A stretch of DNA of 64,000 nucleotides from a virus. The stretch covers positions 1 to 64,000 of IMG/VR virus record IMGVR_UViG_3300047462_000154; one strand, written 5' to 3'. The position numbers and the translations under genes are program-made. Position 1 is the first letter of the stretch; every line of letters begins with the position of its first letter. Below are positions 42,317-49,987 of the stretch, in pieces. Under the pieces are notes generated by a model. That model did no database searches, was not told the origin of the DNA, and worked only from the letters and a program-made list of their open reading frames with translations.

Positions 42317-43438
42317 ATGGACGTTGTAAAAACCGTTCCAGTAAGACTAATTGATGATTACGAAATACATCTAGCAACCGCATTTCAAGAAATAGTGAAT
42401 TTAGGTTTAGAAGCATTTCCATCAAAAGGAAAAGGTACAGATTTAGCAAAATATAAAATATTCAAAAAATCACTTATCAAATATTCAAATTATCCATTTG
42501 TCAAACCAATCATGCAAAAAGTTAAAGAATGGGATATTGAATTAATTGATATTTTTCAAGCGAAAAGACATGCTTTAACAAAAAATCAAGAAATACTCAA
42601 AATGTCTGCTAATCTAACAAATCTTTTCTTATCAGGTAATATTGATTCCGCATATGAATACGCAAAATCAATCGAAAATACGGTAGCAAATAATAAAAAA
42701 AGAAATTATGATGTTAATTCTTACATTGGTAAAAAACACAATCCATTACATATAGAAAATCCTTTGTTCTTCGGAAGATATGGTTTATTAAACCAATTTG
42801 AAAAAGATGATATGATTGATATAAAAAATAAAAACCTTAATGAATATAAATGGACATATTTGTCTTTGCCAGAAAATAAAATGAGTGATTTTGAATATAT
42901 TGTTCATTGGATTCAAGAATTAAAAAACAATCCAAATCCAGTAGAATTATCTCCTGGATTATATAACAAATATTCTGAATTTACATATTCTTCATCAGAA
43001 TTTGAAGAATTGAAAAAAACATTAGAACAATATTTGCATGGAAATAACAAAAATCTTATTCCAAAAATTATTGAATTGTTGAATAAAATTCCAGATTTAA
43101 ATCAAACCAATGAAGACCAAAAAGAAAAAATAACAGAAGTGTATCGTGGGATTGCCATTGAAGAAGGGACAACAAAAAAAAATATTGTAGAACAAGAAAA
43201 ACGCAACAAATTTGTTGCAACATCTAAAAGACGTTATACAGCGAAGAAATTCGCATTTCGTCTTGGACATTTGGAAAGTATGGAAAATAGACGTTCTGAT
43301 TATGGAGCAATTATAACATATGAAACAACACCAGATTCTATTTTAATTGATACAAGTATTCTTGGCGGAGTTTTTGGTGAATCAGAAGTTATTATTGATG
43401 TATCAAAAGCAAAAATTAAAGATATAGATTTCGTATAA
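42317..43438 (+). CDS. R-S-E-type ADP-ribosyltransferase-like protein with helical N-terminal region
   Basis: Residues 1-270 are helical and unrecognised. The C-terminal ART domain has TEVYRGIAI (Arg strand, near 276), KFVATSKRRYTAKKFAF (S-T-S-like strand, near 299) and GESEVIID (E-x-E, near 355). The order and spacing fit the clostridial/Alt-type ART class, which transfers ADP-ribose from NAD to protein. The gene itself lacks a leader, but the gene immediately upstream has one. Confidence 0.68.
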   Translation: MDVVKTVPVRLIDDYEIHLATAFQEIVNLGLEAFPSKGKGTDLAKYKIFKKSLIKYSNYPFVKPIMQKVKEWDIELIDIFQAKRHALTKNQEILKMSANLTNLFLSGNIDSAYEYAKSIENTVANNKKRNYDVNSYIGKKHNPLHIENPLFFGRYGLLNQFEKDDMIDIKNKNLNEYKWTYLSLPENKMSDFEYIVHWIQELKNNPNPVELSPGLYNKYSEFTYSSSEFEELKKTLEQYLHGNNKNLIPKIIELLNKIPDLNQTNEDQKEKITEVYRGIAIEEGTTKKNIVEQEKRNKFVATSKRRYTAKKFAFRLGHLESMENRRSDYGAIITYETTPDSILIDTSILGGVFGESEVIIDVSKAKIKDIDFV

Positions 43439-43446
43439 ATATTTAA

Positions 43447-44730
43447 ATGAAATATATAGAAATTTTAGAATCGCGTTTAGACGAAATTGATGTTGGTCAT
43501 ATTGAACATGGTGATGCAGACAAATATTACGGATATAGTTTAAACGGAAAACTTCATACATATCCAAAAAATTCTGATAGTTATGAACAAGATATGAAAA
43601 AAGATTGGCGCGGCGGTAATGGTAACGATAATCCAATATTCAAACAGGATTATTCAAAAGCAATATCAACACCATCTCATTTTGTTGTTGATAATAGAAA
43701 CAAAGCAGTTAATTTAAATGTTGATATAACAAGTGAATTTCAATCCAGAAGAGAAAATAAAAAAATAGATTCATATAATCAAGAAGGCAATAAAGATTTT
43801 TATCCCATAATTGACCACAATGTTTCATTTAAAAAAACAATTGATTTAATAAAAAATTTAAAAGCACTTGTAAAAATTGATTCAAAAACACTTGATTATC
43901 ATGTAATAGGTGATGATAGAATTCCAAAAAATACAACAGTTAGAGATATCATTTCAAATAATGTTTCATTAGATAAACATACAGATTTGTATGATTCAAA
44001 TAAAGATTTCATCATAACATATCATGGCACTTCAATGAAACGTGCCAGTATTATTTTGAAACAAGGTTTAATACCATCAAAAAGACAAGAACAATATGGA
44101 GATTTGTTAGATGATTATAGCGAACATAATGTTTATTTGACTTTGGAACCAAATGAAGCAGCCAATTATGCAACTCGTGAAGCCATTAATGATGGTTCTA
44201 ACCCAGTTATTTTAAAAGTGTTGGTAAAGAAAACAGATTTTTCAAAATTAAGACCTGATGAAGATGCGATGAGTTGGTTTGACTATTTGGACAAAAATAT
44301 ATTAGCTAAGTTTTTTGAAAGAAATCCAATTTTAAAAGATTTGGAATTAAATTTTCATATCGGTCATCTTGACAAAAAAAATAAATTGGTAGATATTCAT
44401 TATAAATTAGAACCAAATATGTATCATCCAAAAGCACATATTGAAGCCAAAAAAATATTCAAAAAATATGGTTTGACTACACCAGAAAAAATTCAAGCAG
44501 AAGAACATAAATTATATAATGATTTAATGCAGACATTTGTTTCTGGTTCGTTTAATAAAAGTTTTAAAGAGAATGGCACTTTTGCCTATAAAGGAGTTAT
44601 TTTGCCAAAATTTATTTCAATGTTTAAAACATGGAAAATTAAGGGTTCTAAATTTAGCTCAAAAAATTCTAATGATTATTTAAACGCTTATAATAAACAA
44701 CAAGCAACAAAACAATATTTCGATAAATAA
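43447..44730 (+). CDS. ART-like protein (Tpt1/KptA-type pattern) with leader
   Basis: The 427-residue protein starts MKYIEILESRLDE, a clear leader with I-L-E then S. Residues 1-175 are unrecognised. Near 180 the ART block begins with IITYHGTSMKRASIILKQGL, then NVYLTLEPNEAANYATREA, then VILKVLVKKTDFSKL. The remainder is a long helical and basic C-terminal region. It directly follows another ART gene of a different class. Confidence 0.6.
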   Translation: MKYIEILESRLDEIDVGHIEHGDADKYYGYSLNGKLHTYPKNSDSYEQDMKKDWRGGNGNDNPIFKQDYSKAISTPSHFVVDNRNKAVNLNVDITSEFQSRRENKKIDSYNQEGNKDFYPIIDHNVSFKKTIDLIKNLKALVKIDSKTLDYHVIGDDRIPKNTTVRDIISNNVSLDKHTDLYDSNKDFIITYHGTSMKRASIILKQGLIPSKRQEQYGDLLDDYSEHNVYLTLEPNEAANYATREAINDGSNPVILKVLVKKTDFSKLRPDEDAMSWFDYLDKNILAKFFERNPILKDLELNFHIGHLDKKNKLVDIHYKLEPNMYHPKAHIEAKKIFKKYGLTTPEKIQAEEHKLYNDLMQTFVSGSFNKSFKENGTFAYKGVILPKFISMFKTWKIKGSKFSSKNSNDYLNAYNKQQATKQYFDK

Positions 44731-44735
44731 ATCAC

Positions 44736-44833
44736 ATGTTATTAAAAGAAATTTTTGAATTATCAATGAAGCATTGAATGTCGAAATGACCGCAAATCGT
44801 TTCGGTCGCCCGTTGAAAGTGAAATTGTTTTAA
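44736..44833 (+). pseudogene. Broken leader-bearing small gene
   Basis: The frame reads MLLKEIFELSMKH and stops. In another frame the sequence continues IINEALNVEMTANRFGRPLK to TAA at 44831-44833. Adding one A in GAATTATC restores MLLKEIFEIINEALNVEM and about 32 residues. The start has the leader form. A minus-strand frame overlaps it, so one of the two calls may be wrong. Confidence 0.35.
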
Positions 44834-44936
44834 ATAATGCATCAATATCTACCTTTGTAGATATTTCATTAAATTCATACTTCTTATAATTTGTTTGAAA
44901 CTTGTCTAAACACTTTGATAGATTATCTATTTTCAT
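44763..44936 (-). CDS. 57-residue hypothetical protein
   Basis: The frame reads MKIDNLSKCLDKFQTNYKKY and ends SFRHSMLH. A promoter-like TTGACA/GATAAT pair lies just upstream and would start the mRNA at about the ATG. It overlaps the broken plus-strand leader gene. No family is recognised. Confidence 0.35.
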   Translation of the reverse strand: MKIDNLSKCLDKFQTNYKKYEFNEISTKVDIDALFKTISLSTGDRNDLRSFRHSMLH

Positions 44937-44944
44937 AAAAGAAG

Positions 44945-44971
44945 ATTATCTTTGAAAGAATATTTTGTCAA
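44945..44971 (-). promoter_or_regulatory. Putative near-leaderless promoter
   Basis: On the minus strand TTGACA (44966-44971) and GATAAT (44945-44950) are 15 bases apart, and the ATG at 44936 lies eight bases after the -10. Confidence 0.45.
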
Positions 44972-45393
44972 TACCTTTGATAATAATCACTGGTAAAATA
45001 ATATCGAACAATAGTTCCATTTTTAATCGATGCATCATATGGAATGATACTAAAACATCCTATCAAAACACCAACTATATTATTACCATCAAACAAAACT
45101 AAATCACTTTTATAACTTGCACAAATTCTTAAATCATAATTCAAACATGTGCTCATTTTCTCAACAAATGTTTGGTCATATTCAATATCACAACTTATAG
45201 TTGAACCATATAAAGATAATGCCGTTGGACAATTCCAAACAACATTAGAAATTTTAATAGATTGATTGTTTAAAGATATTTGCGTGCAAGGTATTTGAAT
45301 AATTTGATGATGTGGATGAATATATGCGAATGGTTCAAGAACATTTTTTTGTTTATAATTAAAAATATTTGACAATAATGATAAAAGTTTCAT
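44968..45393 (-). CDS. Hypothetical protein
   Basis: The 141-residue protein (MKLLSLLSNIFNYKQKNVLE) has five cysteines and a beta-rich look. No motif is recognised. It is a lone minus-strand gene bounded on the right by a terminator of the neighbouring gene. Confidence 0.45.
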   Translation of the reverse strand: MKLLSLLSNIFNYKQKNVLEPFAYIHPHHQIIQIPCTQISLNNQSIKISNVVWNCPTALSLYGSTISCDIEYDQTFVEKMSTCLNYDLRICASYKSDLVLFDGNNIVGVLIGCFSIIPYDASIKNGTIVRYYFTSDYYQRY

Positions 45394-45429
45394 TTTATAA
45401 AATTAAAATATTTTAGAAAAATAATCAAT

Positions 45430-45460
45430 AAAAAAGCCAGGAAAATTTCCTGGCTTTTTG
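45430..45460 (-). terminator. Bidirectional terminator
   Basis: AAAAAGCCAGGAAA (45431-45444) is complementary to TTTCCTGGCTTTTT (45446-45459), giving a near-perfect stem flanked by A- and T-runs. It follows the minus-strand gene ending at 45486. Confidence 0.9.
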
Positions 45461-45485
45461 TAAATAGAAGATTTTAAATAATCTA

Positions 45486-45893
45486 TTATGGGATAACGTT
45501 GGTAAGAACGGTTGCAGATAAAAGATTATCTGTACCAAAGCCATAGTTAACGCCGTTGACCTGTATAGAACCAACCAAAGTTGTGGTTGTTGGTAATGTT
45601 GAATAAGTACCAGCAGTCCATGAACCAGGATGCTCAATTGCGAAAAGCAATGAGTATGTGCCAGCGGAACCAGTTGGGTTATTCAAAATCACAGGCTGTC
45701 CATTCAATGAAATAATCTCAACGAGTTTATTCAAAGCAGCTTGTGAAGTGGCAGAACCACCAACTTGTGTTGATGTGAGGATATTTACCGAAGTATTGAG
45801 GGTCCAAAAATCTAAACCTATAACCAATGCTTGATCATTAGATGCATTGTCAGCAGCGGATTGTTTAACAACCCCAAATGTATAGTCAACCAT
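45486..45893 (-). CDS. Structural-type small protein
   Basis: The 135-residue protein (MVDYTFGVVKQSAADNASND) is rich in T, S, N and G with many short beta-like stretches and few charges, as in phage decoration or appendage proteins. The function is not recognised. It has its own strong terminator. Confidence 0.45.
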   Translation of the reverse strand: MVDYTFGVVKQSAADNASNDQALVIGLDFWTLNTSVNILTSTQVGGSATSQAALNKLVEIISLNGQPVILNNPTGSAGTYSLLFAIEHPGSWTAGTYSTLPTTTTLVGSIQVNGVNYGFGTDNLLSATVLTNVIP

Positions 45894-46025
45894 ATTAATA
45901 TTTCCTTATAGAATAGTTGTGTAATTGTATTTATAAAATTAATTTAAAAATTAACTGTTAGCATTATTTTATTAAATACAATTTTTGCTAAATACAATAA
46001 ACTTATTAAATCCAAAGGACTATCT

Positions 46026-46184
46026 GTGAAAATATCTGAAATGTTTGGTGATTCTTTTTCTCACAAAAAGATTGTTTGGAAAAAACGTGGTGATAATATC
46101 GAACGTTGTGAAGTAGAAATTGCGCCAGTATTTAATTCAAATTTAAATACAAAAATTGAAATACAGGATAAAGAACAATCATGA
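46026..46184 (+). CDS. 52-residue protein with leader-like start
   Basis: The frame starts at GTG 46026 (MKISEMFGDSFSHKKIVWKK) with AAAGGA upstream and ends in an ATGA overlap with the next gene. The first eight residues resemble the packaging-type leader. No family is recognised. Confidence 0.5.
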   Translation: MKISEMFGDSFSHKKIVWKKRGDNIERCEVEIAPVFNSNLNTKIEIQDKEQS

Positions 46185-47293
46185 GCACATATTTGGAAAA
46201 ATTAGCTAAATTACTTAACATCAAAGGTGATGAAGCAGAAAAACTTCTTGATGCTTCAGATATTTCTGAATTAGTTTCTTTGACTGTTGCTGTTAATAAT
46301 AATGACAAACAAGCTGGTTTAGATATAATGCATAAAATTGAAGGTAAAACTAATTTTTTTATTGGTGAACCAGTTAATGTAAATGGCGAAAAAGCAACAG
46401 TAATTGAACCAGATGCTCCTGGTAATACAATGAAAATATCTAAAGGTGGAGTTCCAGAAATGGTTGATAAAAAAGATGTGGAAAAAATTGAAGAAGCCGT
46501 TGGATTTAAATTGAAATGGCGTATTAATGAAAAACCAACTGGTCAATATCGGTCTTTTGCAAAACGTCAATTTCCTGGTGCTGACTATCCAAATGGAAAA
46601 ATTGCCGTGGCTATTAGATGTGAGGATTCATATGTTCCAGCAAATGTAAAATCTGGTGAACATAAACCATTAGATGTTTTGATTGCAGATTGGAATAATG
46701 AAACCACAGATGGTAGACCAACATTTAGATGGCGAAAACTCAAAAAGCAATTTGCTACATTAGGCGAAGCAAAAACTGCTGCCACTGAATTTCTTGCAAA
46801 ACATCCTGAATTTCATCCAAAAGACGAACCAAAGAAAATTGAAGAAGGTGTAATTGGCATGACTTCAATTCCTGGAATTGATAGAATGAAAGTATTGGCT
46901 GGCATTAAACCACAAGGTTCTGTTGGTCCTGGTGAAACTAATGACCCCAATAATTCTCAAAACAGTAATGCAACAAATGTTAATTCAAATTCTCCAAATA
47001 CTCAACAACAAGAAGTTCCAAATAATGAGAGGGATTTGCCAAATGATATTGGTAAATTGAAAGATATGATTTTAAAAAACAATGAAAATGTTAAAGAGGA
47101 AGTTCAATATATTAGTTTACAAATTGCTGAACAAGATGTTTGTGAAGTTTGTTTGAATGCGATTGAAACATTAGAAAATAATATTGATGAATTAAAAGTT
47201 GGTGATTTATCTGAAGTTCGTTCAAGACTATTGAAATTGTATAATCATTTAAATGAATCGGTTTCTTTTACTGGCAGACAAAAGAAAGTATAA
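46181..47293 (+). CDS. Probable head-internal or structural protein
   Basis: The 370-residue protein has an N-terminal helical part (MSTYLEKLAKLLNIKGDEAE), a compact middle (KLKWRINEKPTGQYRSFAKR), a low-complexity N/P/Q/S linker (about 250-285) and a helical end. No enzymatic motif is seen. Its place in a coupled run of genes up to 48569 suggests a virion function. Confidence 0.45.
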   Translation: MSTYLEKLAKLLNIKGDEAEKLLDASDISELVSLTVAVNNNDKQAGLDIMHKIEGKTNFFIGEPVNVNGEKATVIEPDAPGNTMKISKGGVPEMVDKKDVEKIEEAVGFKLKWRINEKPTGQYRSFAKRQFPGADYPNGKIAVAIRCEDSYVPANVKSGEHKPLDVLIADWNNETTDGRPTFRWRKLKKQFATLGEAKTAATEFLAKHPEFHPKDEPKKIEEGVIGMTSIPGIDRMKVLAGIKPQGSVGPGETNDPNNSQNSNATNVNSNSPNTQQQEVPNNERDLPNDIGKLKDMILKNNENVKEEVQYISLQIAEQDVCEVCLNAIETLENNIDELKVGDLSEVRSRLLKLYNHLNESVSFTGRQKKV

Positions 47294-47643
47294 TGGAATC
47301 AATTGGTATTGATATGTTTGATGCAATTAACTGGTTACAGGATGAATATGGTTATATTCGTCATGTAGCTGAGAAGATAATTGTTGAATCTATTAAAACT
47401 GGAAAAATTATTATATCTGAGAATGGTGTTTATTTGACTGAATCTGACGAAGAATTTGAAGAAAATAGCAAAGGTTTAGCGCACAATATTTCTAGAAAAT
47501 ATTCAAGAACTCAATTTAGAAATCACAATCGAATAAAAAGTGCAAGAAAAATGGCTAATAAAATGTCAAGTAATAATAATGGTGATGAAGCTGCTGATAA
47601 TATGTTAAGACCTATTATTGAAGATGATGAGACTGATAAATGA
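47293..47643 (+). CDS. Hypothetical protein in the structural block
   Basis: The 116-residue protein (MESIGIDMFDAINWLQDEYG) has an acidic N-terminal half and a basic helical centre. It overlaps both neighbours and no motif is recognised. Confidence 0.45.
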   Translation: MESIGIDMFDAINWLQDEYGYIRHVAEKIIVESIKTGKIIISENGVYLTESDEEFEENSKGLAHNISRKYSRTQFRNHNRIKSARKMANKMSSNNNGDEAADNMLRPIIEDDETDK

Positions 47644-47870
47644 GATATTTAGAAATTGCATCTGGCATTAGAACCATTGTAAACATGGAAGAACAAGAAA
47701 TTATTGATGGTGCAAAAAATGGCATTATTACTGGTTTTAATTCTTGTGATGAACGCAAAAAAGAAATTATTAGGAAAATGATTGAAAAAAATATTTTAAC
47801 TTTGCATAAGCTTAATGGTAAGAAGGTAATTGCTGTAAATTCAGTAAATGATATTTGGAGAGACAGATGA
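47640..47870 (+). CDS. Small hypothetical protein with MRYLEI start
   Basis: The 76-residue protein begins MRYLEIASGI, partly like the leader motif. The rest (IIRKMIEKNILTLHKLNGKK) looks like a small helical domain. Coupled at both ends. Confidence 0.45.
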   Translation: MRYLEIASGIRTIVNMEEQEIIDGAKNGIITGFNSCDERKKEIIRKMIEKNILTLHKLNGKKVIAVNSVNDIWRDR

Positions 47871-48439
47871 GTAATATTTCAGAGATGGCGCGATTAATGG
47901 ACATTATGAATGGTAAGAAAACTTCTGCTGTTTCTGGTAATGTTGATGCTAAAACTGATTCTATGAAGAAGATTTTAGAAGCATTTTATGGTATGAGTGC
48001 GAATGCTGTTGAGACTGCCAAAGAGATTAAAGAAGTAAGAGAAGCGTATTTGACAGAAGAAACTGCGACTGGCGTTAAGATTGCTAATTGGTATATTGAT
48101 TGTTCTAAACAAAGTAATTTAAAAACTTATAGTATTCGTGAAGAATATTCTAGTTCTTATTTGGTTCATGATTTGGTTTTATATGAAGCGGCTTATGGTT
48201 TAGTTAAATTATTATTGGCAAATGAGGGTTTAGAATCCAATAATGTGAATATGATTTTGAAATTAGAATCAGATTATTCGAAATTTTTAAATGATGCTAT
48301 TAATTATAAACACATGTTATCAAGCAAAAATTTAAATGAGTCTAAACGCGCTATTTTGGAAGACAGATATGAATCTGCAAAATATTCTGCGGTTGCTGCA
48401 AAAAATCGTATAATGCAATTGTATAATGAAAAAATGTAA
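47867..48439 (+). CDS. Hypothetical helical protein
   Basis: The start is placed at 47867 (MSNISEMARLMDIMNGKKTS), overlapping the upstream stop as ATGA. The 190-residue product is helical (SYLVHDLVLYEAAYGLVKLL). No motif is recognised; probably part of the same structural unit. Confidence 0.45.
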   Translation: MSNISEMARLMDIMNGKKTSAVSGNVDAKTDSMKKILEAFYGMSANAVETAKEIKEVREAYLTEETATGVKIANWYIDCSKQSNLKTYSIREEYSSSYLVHDLVLYEAAYGLVKLLLANEGLESNNVNMILKLESDYSKFLNDAINYKHMLSSKNLNESKRAILEDRYESAKYSAVAAKNRIMQLYNEKM

Positions 48440-48569
48440 ATCTTGTAAGACACCAGAAACTTGTGAAAAACAGGAAAAATGTGAAAAAATTAAATTTAAA
48501 GAATCTTTAAAAAATCCAGTAATTTGCAAAAAAGAAATTTGTGATTGTGGAAAGCAGGATTGCAAGTAA
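48426..48569 (+). CDS. 47-residue cysteine-rich protein
   Basis: The product begins MKKCKSCKTPETCEKQEKCE and ends with CDCGKQDCK, giving eight cysteines in 47 residues. It may bind metal like a small metallothionein or zinc knuckle. It overlaps the end of the preceding gene by 14 bases. Confidence 0.5.
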   Translation: MKKCKSCKTPETCEKQEKCEKIKFKESLKNPVICKKEICDCGKQDCK

Positions 48570-48611
48570 AATCTTATAAAGAATAAATACCTGAAAATGG
48601 ATTAATTCTTT

Positions 48612-49724
48612 ATGGCTCAACTACATTTAAATTTAGGAACAACTGGTTCAAATAGTGGTGGTGATTCTTTACCTGTTATATTAACCAAAACAGAATCAAA
48701 TTTTATTGAATTATATGACCATGTTGCAAATTTAAATAATCCACATCAAGTTACTGCTGCACAAATAAATTTGGGCGCATACAATGTGATTGCCGCGTTG
48801 GGATATGTTCCTGCAAATGGTGGCGCATATAATGGTTCGATTAGTACAGCAAATCTTGGAAATATAACTTTAACTTTAACTGGTAGCGTTACTGGTGGAG
48901 CAACAAGTTCGGATGGTGTTTTATCTGTTCCGACAACTTTAATTCTTATGTCAAGTGATGTGACAAATGCTCTTGGTTACATCCCTTCAACACCAGTAAC
49001 CACAACACCAGGAACCTACAATACACTTGTGATTAATGGTGCTGGACAAGTTGTTTCTGCTTCAAACACGTCTTCTGGTTCTGGTGGCGGAATTAGTAAT
49101 ATAAATTTGACTTTAACTGGTTCTGTAAATGGTTCTGCATCAAGTGCAAGTGGCACATTATCATTGGCTACTACAGTATCATTGTCATCTTCTGATATTT
49201 CAAATGCGCTTGGTTATATTCCTTCTGCTCCTGTAAATACTACTGCTGGAACGTATAATAAGGTAGTAATAAATAATTCTGGACAAGTTGTTTCCGCTTC
49301 GAATTCTGGTGGAAGTTCTGGACCATTGATTTTCACTAATAATTCGTTAAGTTCCGTTAATAGTACATCTTCTGGTACTGTTGCTTCAGCTTCAATAACT
49401 TTGCAACCAGCGGCAATTTATTCATATATGTTAATAGGAAATTATTATACATCTTCTACATTGGGGGGTTCTGGAACTGGAGGAAATCCAAATTTTTATA
49501 TAACTGATAGTGGATTTGTATCAACTATTACAAATAAAATTTTTTCATCAAATCCATATGCAAGTTATTTAGGTGGTGGTAGTGGTCCAGGTAATGGAAA
49601 TGCTTTTGCATTATTATCTTTTACAAATCCAACAAGTTCTCCAGTAGTTGCGACTTTTAACGTAACCCAAACGGCTTCTGGATTTATAAACGCAAATATT
49701 CTTGCTGTTCCTATATCACATTAA
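48612..49724 (+). CDS. Tail-fibre-like protein
   Basis: The 370-residue protein contains NNPHQVTAAQINLGA (about 36-50), the NPHxVT motif of many phage fibres. Two long repeats follow (about 90-155 and 165-235; GSVTGGATSSDG/GSVNGSASSASG, NALGYIPS, GTYNxxVIN). The C-terminal 130 residues probably form the distal or receptor-contacting domain. Composition is S/G/T/N-rich. Confidence 0.65.
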   Translation: MAQLHLNLGTTGSNSGGDSLPVILTKTESNFIELYDHVANLNNPHQVTAAQINLGAYNVIAALGYVPANGGAYNGSISTANLGNITLTLTGSVTGGATSSDGVLSVPTTLILMSSDVTNALGYIPSTPVTTTPGTYNTLVINGAGQVVSASNTSSGSGGGISNINLTLTGSVNGSASSASGTLSLATTVSLSSSDISNALGYIPSAPVNTTAGTYNKVVINNSGQVVSASNSGGSSGPLIFTNNSLSSVNSTSSGTVASASITLQPAAIYSYMLIGNYYTSSTLGGSGTGGNPNFYITDSGFVSTITNKIFSSNPYASYLGGGSGPGNGNAFALLSFTNPTSSPVVATFNVTQTASGFINANILAVPISH

Positions 49725-49735
49725 TAAATAGAATT

Positions 49736-49987
49736 ATGAATAAAACCGATAATGCAATTAATAAATTCAATCATTTGCTTGAATCTAAATATGGTCTTTC
49801 CATAAATAATTCATCAATTGATGATTTGAATTTTATTTTTGAATATTATACCGAACAAAGAAATAATTATTCATCAGATGATGTGAGATATAAAAAAGCT
49901 TTTTTAATAAGTGAAGTTGCACGTTTGATGATTTTAAAAGAAATTATGCCTAAACCAAAAGGCAAAAAGAAAAGAGGAAGTCAATGA
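49736..49987 (+). CDS. Small helical protein
   Basis: The 83-residue protein (MNKTDNAINKFNHLLESKYG) ends in a basic tail (PKGKKKRGSQ) and overlaps the next gene by four bases. Function unknown. Confidence 0.45.
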   Translation: MNKTDNAINKFNHLLESKYGLSINNSSIDDLNFIFEYYTEQRNNYSSDDVRYKKAFLISEVARLMILKEIMPKPKGKKKRGSQ

